This document shows, piece after piece, positions 16,722 through 22,882 of a stretch of DNA of 64,000 nt; position 1 is the stretch's first letter, and each line of letters opens with the position of its first letter. Made by a program: the position numbers and the translations under genes. Origin of the DNA: Avimonoglobus sp965151315 (GTDB lineage: Bacteria; Bacillota; Clostridia; UBA1381); contig CBCTZG010000004.1 in the NCBI GenBank assembly GCA_965151315.1, forward strand, positions 10,128 to 74,127, read 5' to 3'. The notes under the pieces are model-generated. The model had not been told where the DNA came from. It was given only the letters and a program-made list of their open reading frames with translations, and made no database searches.

Positions 16722-17531
16722 TCAAATTATTTTATCTAGAAAAATTATTGCGGTGCATACGGCGGTCATGGCGAAGGCGCCGAAAGCGTCCCGCCAGCCG
16801 GCCTGCATTTGCTTCATCCGGGTCCGATTGCGGCCCCCGTGGTAGCAGCGGGCGTCCATTGCCATGGCCAGTTCGTCGGCCCGGCGGAAGGCGCTGATAA
16901 ACAGCGGCACCAGCAAGGGGATCATGGCCTTTGCCCGCCGGAGGATATTGCCGGTTTCAAAGTCCGCCCCCCGTGCCATCTGGGCTTTCATGATTTTGTC
17001 GGTCTCCTCGGCTAGGGTGGGGATAAACCGGATCGCGATTGTCATCATCATGGCGATTTCGTGGGCAGGCACCTTGATTTTTTCCAGCGGTTTTAATAGC
17101 TTCTCAATGCCGTCGGTCAGCATCAGCGGGGTCGTCGTCAGCGTTAGGAGTGAGGTGCCGATCACTAAGAATACAAGCCGCAGAAGCATCAGCGCGCCGG
17201 TACGTACGCCCTGCTTTGTAATGGTAAATGTCCAGATCAGTTTCCCCTGCCAGATCGGGTCGCCTGGGGTCATAAATATGTTGATTACAGCTGTAAAGAT
17301 CAAAATGAACAGCATCGGCTTTAAGCCCCGGACAATAAACCGGAGCGGCACACGGCTTTCAAAGACCAAAAACAGCACAAACACACCCAGCAGCAAATAA
17401 GAAAGGGGCCCCTGGGCTAAAAACAGGATGACGATATAGAAAAGCGCCAACAGGATCTTGACCCGGGCGTCCATTTTGTGGAGGAACGATTCCCCCCGGA
17501 CATACTGCCCGATGGTTATATCTTTAAGCAT
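16722..17531 (-). CDS. ecfT: Energy-coupling factor transporter transmembrane protein EcfT
   Basis: The membrane scaffold of the group II ECF transporter, which links the two EcfA ATPases to interchangeable substrate-binding S components for vitamin uptake. The protein has 269 residues and five or six helices. The coupling-helix motifs appear as AQMARGADF and AMDARCYHG, where the second shows Cys in place of the usual Gly after AR. ATG 17531 has CAGGAG at good spacing and overlaps the end of ecfA2 by eight bases, so the two are coupled. No S-component gene is in the immediate operon, as expected for a shared module. Confidence 0.93.
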   Translation of the reverse strand: MLKDITIGQYVRGESFLHKMDARVKILLALFYIVILFLAQGPLSYLLLGVFVLFLVFESRVPLRFIVRGLKPMLFILIFTAVINIFMTPGDPIWQGKLIWTFTITKQGVRTGALMLLRLVFLVIGTSLLTLTTTPLMLTDGIEKLLKPLEKIKVPAHEIAMMMTIAIRFIPTLAEETDKIMKAQMARGADFETGNILRRAKAMIPLLVPLFISAFRRADELAMAMDARCYHGGRNRTRMKQMQAGWRDAFGAFAMTAVCTAIIFLDKII

Positions 17532-18381
17532 TTTTTTTCTCCTGGATTTTTGCGGCAATGATTTTTGCCGCGTATTTTACAGTATACAGATCCGGCGGCA
17601 GGTCCGCCCCTGCGGCAATCAGCTGATGGGTCAAAAGTGTGACCTGCGGTACATTCAGGCCGATTTCCTGCAGCCGCGCACCTTGGGAAAACACCTGGGC
17701 CACCGTACCCTGGGTATATACCCGGCCGCGATTCAGCACCACGATATGCCGGGCGATTTTCGCCACGTCCTCCATGCTGTGGGAGACAAATAAAATCGTC
17801 ATGTCCGACTGCTCGTGCAGGCGCACCAGCTGGGACAAGATCTCATCCCGGCCGTGGGGATCCAGCCCGGCTGTGGGTTCGTCTAAAACCAATACCTTCG
17901 GCTGCATGGACAGCACCCCGGCAATGGCCGCCCGGCGCTTTTGCCCGCCGGAAAGCTCAAAGGGGGATTTTTCCATCAGGGATGGATCCAAGCCCACCAG
18001 ATCGGCCGCGTCAAAAACCCGCTTTTTGATCTCTTCGTCGGACAGCCCCATATTCGCAGGCCCAAAGGCGATATCCTTATATACGGTCTCCTCAAACAGC
18101 TGGTGTTCGGGATACTGAAAAACCAGCCCCACCCGCCGGCGGACAGCCCGCAGATCCGCGGCAGGGTCCGTTACGTCCACACCGTCAATAATGATCTGGC
18201 CGGAAGTTGGCTTGACCAGCGCGTTCAGGTGCTGGGTCAGAGTAGATTTTCCGGAGCCCGTATGCCCGATAATAGCGCAGAAGTCATGGTCCTCTATGGT
18301 AATATTGATATCCTGCAGCGCCTGTTTCTCCCCCGGCATCCCCTGCTGATAGATATAGTTTAAATGCTTGATTTCAATCAT
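17524..18381 (-). CDS. ecfA2: Energy-coupling factor transporter ATPase EcfA2
   Basis: One of the two ABC ATPases of the ECF module. The protein has 285 residues, with Walker A GHTGSGKSTL, the Q-loop in FQYPEHQLFEETV (a pattern typical of EcfA2), signature LSGGQKRR, Walker B VLVLDEPTAGLDP and the switch histidine in FVSHSMEDV. The C-terminal extension after residue 220 is the usual dimer contact region. It follows ecfA1 by nine bases and overlaps ecfT. Confidence 0.92.
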   Translation of the reverse strand: MIEIKHLNYIYQQGMPGEKQALQDINITIEDHDFCAIIGHTGSGKSTLTQHLNALVKPTSGQIIIDGVDVTDPAADLRAVRRRVGLVFQYPEHQLFEETVYKDIAFGPANMGLSDEEIKKRVFDAADLVGLDPSLMEKSPFELSGGQKRRAAIAGVLSMQPKVLVLDEPTAGLDPHGRDEILSQLVRLHEQSDMTILFVSHSMEDVAKIARHIVVLNRGRVYTQGTVAQVFSQGARLQEIGLNVPQVTLLTHQLIAAGADLPPDLYTVKYAAKIIAAKIQEKKNA

Positions 18382-18390
18382 GGTATCCCC

Positions 18391-19230
18391 TCACAGGTAT
18401 TTTAAAAGCGCTTGGGCGCACTCGTCAATGGTGATCACGTCATCTGGAATGGGGATGCCCCGTTTCCGGAGCTCGTAAGCCAGCTCCGTGACCTGGGGCA
18501 CGTCCAGCCCGATCTGTTTAATCAGGTCAACCTCCCGGAATACGCTGCGGGGCGTATCGTCAATCATGACCTTTCCCTTTTGCAGAATCACGCATCGGTC
18601 GGCCTCTGCGGCCTCGTCCATGTAGTGGGTGATGAGGATGACGGTCATGCCCTTGGTTTTGTTCAGCTTCTTAATGGTGGAAAGCACCTCCCGCCGGCCC
18701 ATAGGGTCTAACATGGCGGTGGGCTCGTCCAAAATAATGCATTCCGGCTCCATTGCCAGCACACCCGCAATGGCCACCCGTTGCTTCTGGCCTCCCGACA
18801 GCCGGGAGGGCGTTGACTGGGCATAGTCTGACATGCCAACAATTTTTAAGCATTCATCCACCCGCCGGCGGATCTCTGCCGGCTCTACCCCCAGGTTCTC
18901 CGGCGCGAAGGCAACCTCGTCCTCTACAATGGCTGCCACCAGCTGGTTGTCCGGATTTTGGAACACCATGCCGGCAGTTTTGCGGATGTCAAATACATGG
19001 GACGCGTCGCTGGTATCCATCCCCTTGACGTATACCTTGCCGCCAGCCGGCAGAAGAATAGCGTTAAAATGCTTGGCCAGGGTGGATTTTCCGGAGCCGT
19101 TATGGCCTAAAATCGCCACAAAACTTCCTTTTTCAATATGCAGGCTGAGATCCTCAAACACATACTGCTTGACAATTGCTTCATTTTCCGCTTCGGTATA
19201 GGAATACGATATATGCTCAGCCCGGATCAT
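18391..19230 (-). CDS. ecfA1: Energy-coupling factor transporter ATPase EcfA1
   Basis: The partner ABC ATPase of the ECF module. The protein has 279 residues with Walker A GHNGSGKSTLAKH, FQNPDNQLVA (the Q-loop form typical of EcfA1), signature LSGGQKQRVAI, Walker B CIILDEPTAMLDP and switch histidine in ITHYMDEA. Its ATG overlaps the stop of the upstream methyltransferase gene by four bases (ATGA), indicating translational coupling. Ribosomal protein genes that often flank ecfA1 in Firmicutes are absent here. Confidence 0.92.
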   Translation of the reverse strand: MIRAEHISYSYTEAENEAIVKQYVFEDLSLHIEKGSFVAILGHNGSGKSTLAKHFNAILLPAGGKVYVKGMDTSDASHVFDIRKTAGMVFQNPDNQLVAAIVEDEVAFAPENLGVEPAEIRRRVDECLKIVGMSDYAQSTPSRLSGGQKQRVAIAGVLAMEPECIILDEPTAMLDPMGRREVLSTIKKLNKTKGMTVILITHYMDEAAEADRCVILQKGKVMIDDTPRSVFREVDLIKQIGLDVPQVTELAYELRKRGIPIPDDVITIDECAQALLKYL

Positions 19231-20102
19231 ACCTCCACCTCCCAGCGGCCGGAAATGCCGCAGGGCAGATAAAGCCCCGGGGCCGCCGTCATGGGCAGGC
19301 CAAGCTCTCCGGCAGTCACCCGGCCGCCGAACCGCCGGGCAACAGATAACGATAATACATTTGTCAAAACGGAGGCGGTCAAACCGGTAGTGTAGGAATT
19401 GATTAGGAAAAATAAGGGCTTGTCAGACAGAAGCCCCATACATTCCTCCACCAGCGGGAAAAGCTGATCCTCAATTTTCCAGACCTCGCCCCCGGGCCCC
19501 CGGCCGTAGGAGGGCGGATCCATAATGACGGCCTCATACTGCCGGCCCCGCCGGCGCTCCCGGCGGACAAACTTTACCACATCGTCCACGATAAAGCGTA
19601 CAGGCCTGTCTGCCAGGCCGGAAGAAACTATATTTTCCTTGGCCCAGGCAACCATGCCCTTAGAGGCGTCCACATGGACCACCTCCGCCCCTGCGGCCAA
19701 AGCCGCCGCTGTAGCACCGCCGGTGTAGGCGAACAGGTTCAGGATCCGGATAGGCCGGCCGGCCTTCTGGACCAGGCTCGAAAACCAATCCCAGTTTATC
19801 GCCTGCTCCGGGAAAAGCCCCGTGTGCTTAAACCCCATGGGTTTAATATTAAAAGTCAGGTTTTTATAACGGACCGTCCACCGCTGGGGAAGCCGGGGGT
19901 TTAAAAACTGCCAGCTCCCGCCGCCGGTGCTGCTCCGGTGGTACCAGGCGTCTGGTTTGTCCCAAAGCCTCTGTTCACTCCGGACATGCCAAACGGCCTG
20001 GGGATCCGGACGGCGGAGGAGATAATTTTTCCAGTATTCCAGCTTTTCGCCGCCGGCCGCGTCGATTAACTTGTAATCCGTCCAATGCTCTGCAAACCAC
20101 AT
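19227..20102 (-). CDS. Class I SAM-dependent methyltransferase (RlmI/RlmK-like)
   Basis: A 291-residue methyltransferase. The SAM-binding motif ILNLFAYTGGATAAALAAGA and catalytic-site motif VIMDPPSYGRGP match the RlmI/RlmK-like group that methylates rRNA bases, but no N-terminal PUA domain is visible, so the substrate is uncertain. The N-terminal 100 residues contain YHRSSTGGGSWQFLN. It is the first gene of the long ecf-truA-ilvD-rho operon and overlaps ecfA1 by four bases. A consensus promoter lies 58 bases upstream. Confidence 0.85.
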   Translation of the reverse strand: MWFAEHWTDYKLIDAAGGEKLEYWKNYLLRRPDPQAVWHVRSEQRLWDKPDAWYHRSSTGGGSWQFLNPRLPQRWTVRYKNLTFNIKPMGFKHTGLFPEQAINWDWFSSLVQKAGRPIRILNLFAYTGGATAAALAAGAEVVHVDASKGMVAWAKENIVSSGLADRPVRFIVDDVVKFVRRERRRGRQYEAVIMDPPSYGRGPGGEVWKIEDQLFPLVEECMGLLSDKPLFFLINSYTTGLTASVLTNVLSLSVARRFGGRVTAGELGLPMTAAPGLYLPCGISGRWEVEV

Positions 20103-20160
20103 CGTAATTGTTTACCTTTTCATAAGATTTAGTATACAAATAGAAATATATACACCCTAA

Positions 20161-20189
20161 AATATACCATCTGACAGCAATTTTGTCAA
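20161..20189 (-). promoter_or_regulatory. sigma-A promoter of the methyltransferase-ecf-truA-rho operon
   Basis: Minus strand: TTGACA (20189-20184), 17-base spacer, TATATT (20166-20161). Confidence 0.85.
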
Positions 20190-20258
20190 GGTTTCATGAG
20201 GGTTTACGGCGTATTCTGTGAACTTAGCACAGAAAGGGAAAAATTTTGAATTTCAATA

Positions 20259-20288
20259 TAGACATTTTTTTGCCATCTATGGTATACT
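20259..20288 (+). promoter_or_regulatory. Promoter of tadA
   Basis: TAGACA (20259-20264), 18-base spacer, TATACT (20283-20288). The transcript would begin only about ten bases before the coding region. Confidence 0.7.
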
Positions 20289-20308
20289 AAAAAAATGAGG
20301 TGAGGAAC

Positions 20309-20767
20309 TTGGCATATGTGCAGCAGTTTATGGACGAGGCGATCCGCCAGGCGAAAAAGGCGGCAAAAATCGGCGAAACACCGGTGGGCGCTGTAATCGT
20401 CCGGGAGGGACAGATCATCGCCCGGGGCTACAATAAGCGGGAAATCAAGCAGGAAAGTCTGTGTCACGCGGAGCTTGCGGCGATCCATAAGGCATGCAAA
20501 AAGCTGGGGAGCTGGCGGCTGGTGGGCTGCGACCTGTATGTGACCTTAGAGCCTTGTCCCATGTGCGCCGGGGCCATTATCCAGTCCCGGATCGAGAATG
20601 TTTACTTTGGCGCCTATGACCATAAGGCCGGCTGTGCCGGCAGCGTTTTAGATTTATTTCAGCCTGGGCTGTTCAACCATGATGTGCGTGCGGAGGGAGG
20701 CATGTGCCGGGATATATGCGCAGGGCTCCTTTCTGAATTTTTTCGGAAACTGCGCAGAAAAGGGTAG
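20309..20767 (+). CDS. tadA: tRNA adenosine(34) deaminase
   Basis: TadA deaminates wobble adenosine to inosine in tRNA-Arg. The protein has 152 residues with zinc ligands in LCHAELAAI (catalytic Glu in HAE) and LEPCPMCAGAII, plus GETPVGAVIV and GAYDHKAGCAGS. Start choice: TTG 20309 has GAGG (20297-20300) eight bases upstream and gives MAYVQQFMDEAIRQA, close to usual TadA N-termini; GTG 20300 lies inside that ribosome binding site. The gene follows a promoter directly and is divergent from the ecf operon. Confidence 0.94.
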   Translation: MAYVQQFMDEAIRQAKKAAKIGETPVGAVIVREGQIIARGYNKREIKQESLCHAELAAIHKACKKLGSWRLVGCDLYVTLEPCPMCAGAIIQSRIENVYFGAYDHKAGCAGSVLDLFQPGLFNHDVRAEGGMCRDICAGLLSEFFRKLRRKG

Positions 20768-20819
20768 ATTTTTTCCTAGGAATGCGGTATAATCAAAGAG
20801 AACATGCACAGGAACGGAA

Positions 20820-20933
20820 GTGAAAACAGTGAAATTTTCAAAAAAGCAGCTGCGGATCATTTGCGCGGTGGTGGCGGTGGCCATTGTAGTGCCCACGCTG
20901 ATTGGCATTGTATATATGTTTGCCGGTGTGTGA
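20820..20933 (+). CDS. Small single-pass membrane protein
   Basis: A 37-codon frame from GTG 20820, or 34 codons from GTG 20829, each with a GGAA-type ribosome binding site. A basic N-terminus (KFSKKQLR) leads into one hydrophobic helix (IICAVVAVAIVVPTLIGIVY) and ends MFAGV. It resembles the many tiny membrane proteins found next to housekeeping genes in Firmicutes (DUF4044-like in size), without a certain family. TATAAT at 20788-20793 with a weak -35 gives it a possible promoter, and a strong terminator follows 36 bases after the stop. Confidence 0.6.
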   Translation: MKTVKFSKKQLRIICAVVAVAIVVPTLIGIVYMFAGV

Positions 20934-20969
20934 AAAATCATGGCTGGCTGTCCGTCTGTTAGAAGAACA

Positions 20970-21008
20970 AAGACCCACACGTCTTGCGGGATGGTGTGGG
21001 TCTTTTAT
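20970..21008 (+). terminator. Terminator after tadA and the small membrane protein
   Basis: An 11-bp stem (20970-20980 with 20994-21004) ends in a T-rich tract. It may also work on the minus strand for the 177-aa gene ending at 21023. Confidence 0.85.
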
Positions 21009-21022
21009 TCAGAAAATGGAGA

Positions 21023-21556
21023 CTATTGGATTTTTTGCTGATATTCATTACATACCGCGAAAATGGAATGTACAGGCTTATTGGAAGCACTGCGGTAAGC
21101 CGCATATTGTTTTGCGGCGTTGATTGCGTTGATCAAGCCCTTTTTCCCAAAATCGCTGTAAATCATAGAAAAAAATGTTTCCAGCGCCGTCTTGCTGATG
21201 GAGCGATTGAAAACAGTACCATTCAGCATGCTTTTCACCGCATAGATGTAGATATGCGCAGAGCTTTGGTTCATGTTGGTTTCGCTTGCCACTGCTTTGG
21301 CATAGTCCGCTATTTTTATTTCGGGATTGTAGTAGGCTTTTTTGCCATAGGAATAACACGCCGCGACCATCCGCTCTGTCACTTTCGAATACGGGCGGGA
21401 CTTCCGTTTGTTGGAAGAAGAATTTTTGAAAGAAATATCAGAGATCGGATCTTCAGATAATTCTTTTGCTGAAAGCTGATCTGTAATGTGGGAAACTGTT
21501 TCTTCTAATGCCTTTATCCGAGACATTAGCTCTAAAATAATGGTTTCATACTGCAT
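21023..21556 (-). CDS. Unrecognised protein, coiled-coil N-terminus plus helical domain
   Basis: Not recognised. ATG 21556 has AAAGGAT at good spacing, giving 177 residues. Residues 1-35 form a probable coiled coil (ILELMSRIKALEETVSHI); 40-65 are polar and Ser/Lys rich; the rest is an alpha-helical domain with SKVTERMVAACYSYGKKAYY, SAHIYIYAVKSML and DFGKKGLINAINAAKQYAAY. Codon use is much richer in A and T than in neighbouring core genes, which suggests acquisition. It has a perfect consensus promoter and stands alone. A nucleic-acid or nuclease-associated role is possible but unsupported. Confidence 0.75.
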   Translation of the reverse strand: MQYETIILELMSRIKALEETVSHITDQLSAKELSEDPISDISFKNSSSNKRKSRPYSKVTERMVAACYSYGKKAYYNPEIKIADYAKAVASETNMNQSSAHIYIYAVKSMLNGTVFNRSISKTALETFFSMIYSDFGKKGLINAINAAKQYAAYRSASNKPVHSIFAVCNEYQQKIQ

Positions 21557-21600
21557 AAAAGTATATCCTTTCAGATTTTTCAAAGTTCTTTCTATAATAA

Positions 21601-21629
21601 ATTATAATATACAAGAAAAGAAATGTCAA
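21601..21629 (-). promoter_or_regulatory. Consensus promoter of the 177-aa gene
   Basis: Minus strand: TTGACA (21629-21624), 17-base spacer, TATAAT (21606-21601), a perfect sigma-A promoter. Confidence 0.88.
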
Positions 21630-21697
21630 GAAAAAATTTTCTGAAAGAAATTTAAGGTATTTTCATACGAAAAAAAGTTGTTGCAGCCAGTGAAAAA

Positions 21698-21731
21698 ACG
21701 GCCTATTGCGAAACGCAGCGGCCGTACTTTT
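21698..21731. terminator. Hairpin terminator downstream of the DUF6809-like gene
   Basis: A 6-bp outer stem (21698-21703 with 21720-21725) encloses a TGCG-AAA-CGCA inner stem. There are T runs on both strands; the most likely use is to end the minus-strand gene at 21836. Confidence 0.7.
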
Positions 21732-21835
21732 TATAAGATAGCTGATTGGAAGATAGAGATATAGCTAAATTATTGTCCATTGCCGGTGCGGAGATCTTCC
21801 GCAAGGCAGGTGGCGCCGGCTAGGGCTGCGGCGGA

Positions 21836-22078
21836 TCAGTCTGTGTTCTGCAGAGCTTCATACATGAATTGCACGCCCTGACAAAAACCGCGGATAAAGC
21901 CCTGTTCTTCGTGGGCCGCGCCTAAGAAATTTACAAGATTTTCTAACTCCAGATATGTTTCCGTATCCACCGCTGCACGCAGTGCAGCTTGTACTTCTGT
22001 ATGCGCTTGTTTTGTCTGAAAGAAATCTGGCTTCCGGCCCCAATAGTCTAAATAGGCATGAAATAAATAATCCAACAT
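21836..22078 (-). CDS. Small helical protein, DUF6809-like
   Basis: An 80-residue protein from ATG 22078, decided by AAGGAGGG eight bases upstream; the longer frame to 22147 runs through that site. The C-terminal segment EEQGFIRGFCQGVQFMYEAL resembles the end of the DUF6809 family of clostridial proteins (acidic helical region, then FIYGFRLG-like and a hydrophobic helix). Function is unknown. It lies 174 bases downstream of the small HTH gene, on the same strand, and may be its partner. A hairpin terminator follows. Confidence 0.65.
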   Translation of the reverse strand: MLDYLFHAYLDYWGRKPDFFQTKQAHTEVQAALRAAVDTETYLELENLVNFLGAAHEEQGFIRGFCQGVQFMYEALQNTD

Positions 22079-22107
22079 AATATATCCCTCCTTTTTAAAG
22101 TCTTTTC

Positions 22108-22136
22108 TTGCAAAACAATAGGAGGCATGATATAAT
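22108..22136 (+). promoter_or_regulatory. Plus-strand promoter of a candidate small RNA
   Basis: TTGCAA (22108-22113), 17-base spacer, TATAAT (22131-22136). No gene with a ribosome binding site follows; a terminator lies about 60 bases downstream. Confidence 0.6.
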
Positions 22137-22142
22137 AAATTT

Positions 22143-22213
22143 ATCATACCTCGGTATGGTATTGAAGAATGCGGCAGGTATCTTTGGCCGGATTACGCCG
22201 CATTCTTTTTATT
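22143..22213 (+). ncRNA. Candidate small RNA of about 70 nt
   Basis: The interval runs from the predicted start of the TTGCAA/TATAAT promoter to a strong intrinsic terminator. The 5' end contains a perfect CATACC-TC-GGTATG palindrome (22145-22158), and the 3' end is a 10-bp hairpin with a T-rich tail. There is no convincing reading frame. The transcript would be divergent from the DUF6809-like gene and antisense to any HTH readthrough RNA. The palindrome could instead be a protein operator. Confidence 0.4.
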
Positions 22214-22216
22214 TTT
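22166..22216 (+). terminator. Intrinsic terminator of the candidate small RNA
   Basis: A perfect 10-bp stem (22166-22175 with 22197-22206) with a 21-base loop is followed by TTTTATTTTT. The T tract is on the plus strand only. Confidence 0.75.
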
Positions 22217-22252
22217 GGCATTGCCTGCGACGCCGGCAATCAAATTGGAAGC

Positions 22253-22438
22253 TTATTGATTTCTTGCTTTCAGCTTCTCAACGGCCTCTATGCTAAATAG
22301 GTAATTTCTCTTCCCGGCTTCCCGCATTTCACTGGGCGAAAGATGCATCCCCTTGGCTAACCGCAGCAAATAACTGGGGTTGATTCCTAAAATTTCAGCA
22401 ACTTCTTTTGTAATAAAAACATTTCTTACATCCGTCAT
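22253..22438 (-). CDS. Small helix-turn-helix DNA-binding protein
   Basis: A 61-residue protein from ATG 22438, with GAAGG ten bases upstream. FITKEVAEILGINPSYLLRLAKG followed by KRNYLFSIEAVEKLKAR is the pattern of MerR/excisionase-type winged HTH proteins, which read a short palindrome. It has a perfect promoter (22463-22491), and an 8-bp inverted repeat CATGCGAC/GTCGCATG places one half-site over the start codon and the other over the -35, as expected for autorepression. It may control the DUF6809-like gene downstream. It does not resemble a phage integrase partner beyond size, and no integrase is present. Confidence 0.8.
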   Translation of the reverse strand: MTDVRNVFITKEVAEILGINPSYLLRLAKGMHLSPSEMREAGKRNYLFSIEAVEKLKARNQ

Positions 22439-22487
22439 GCGACATATGCCTTCTTTCTTTTTATTATACAACATCGGACGTCGCATG
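22436..22487. promoter_or_regulatory. Probable operator of the HTH gene
   Basis: Perfect 8-bp inverted half-sites CATGCGAC (22436-22443) and GTCGCATG (22480-22487), centres 44 bases apart (about four helical turns). One covers the start codon and the other touches the -35. Confidence 0.5.
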
Positions 22488-22491
22488 TCAA
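22463..22491 (-). promoter_or_regulatory. Consensus promoter of the HTH gene
   Basis: Minus strand: TTGACA (22491-22486), 17-base spacer, TATAAT (22468-22463). Confidence 0.88.
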
Positions 22492-22643
22492 TACTTTTCA
22501 CAAAAAATAGAGCGATCTGATCCGCAGCCTCTATACAGCCAGTATCCCGCAGATTTACGGATACGCAATTCTTTTTGTATGGCTTCCACGGCCAGTTGTT
22601 TGAACTCTGGTGTATAGCATTTGTTTTGTATTCCTTTAGGCAT
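22488..22643 (-). pseudogene. Truncated IS3-family transposase OrfA
   Basis: An ATG at 22643 opens a 51-codon frame beginning MPKGIQNKCYTPEFKQLAVE, which is the N-terminus of IS3-family (IS150-like) OrfA transposase subunits. Similarity fades after about 26 codons, and the frame stops inside the promoter of the HTH gene. The rest of OrfA and all of OrfB are missing, so this is a remnant. The upstream TGAACTGTCCCC end (22710-22699) supports the assignment. Confidence 0.65.
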
Positions 22644-22710
22644 AGTAAAACACTCCATTTCTTAGTACAAGTATTATATCATACTTGTCTAACAAATAGG
22701 GGACAGTTCA
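22500..22710 (-). mobile_element. IS3-family insertion sequence remnant
   Basis: One element end is visible: on the minus strand TGAACTGTCCCCTATTTGTT begins at 22710, the type of terminal repeat found on IS150-like elements, followed by a TATAAT-containing promoter region and the OrfA start. The other end is not found; the boundary near 22500 is approximate. Confidence 0.5.
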
Positions 22711-22758
22711 GATCCGCTTTTTCTGATTTTTTGTTTGGATTTTGGCCGCTGTATGTCC

Positions 22759-22785
22759 AGTTTATTAAGAAAAAATAAACTTTTT
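22759..22785 (+). terminator. Possible terminator upstream of the SLH gene
   Basis: An 8-bp A/T stem (22759-22766 with 22774-22781) is followed by T4. It may insulate the SLH gene from upstream transcription. Confidence 0.4.
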
Positions 22786-22794
22786 GAATAATGG

Positions 22795-22823
22795 TTGCAA
22801 CCTTTTTGGGTGTATGTTAGTAT
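22795..22823 (+). promoter_or_regulatory. Promoter of the SLH surface protein gene
   Basis: TTGCAA (22795-22800), 17-base spacer, TAGTAT (22818-22823). A perfect 10-bp palindrome GGTTGCAACC (22793-22802) covers the -35 and may be an operator. Confidence 0.6.
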
Positions 22824-22882
22824 TATGAGTGAAGGGATATTGTATTTCGATTATGAAATTGATACATAATGGAGGGATCAAG

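Noticed and set aside
16667..16725. TTG 16725 as the truA start
   Set aside because: It overlaps the ecfT stop but has no binding site, and the added residues do not resemble TruA N-termini; kept only as a possibility.
22108..22296. Plus-strand 62-codon frame over the small-RNA candidate
   Set aside because: It starts within the promoter and crosses the terminator, with no ribosome binding site.
22253..22438. Phage excisionase for the small HTH protein
   Set aside because: No integrase, attachment site or phage gene is nearby; a general small regulator with its own operator fits better.
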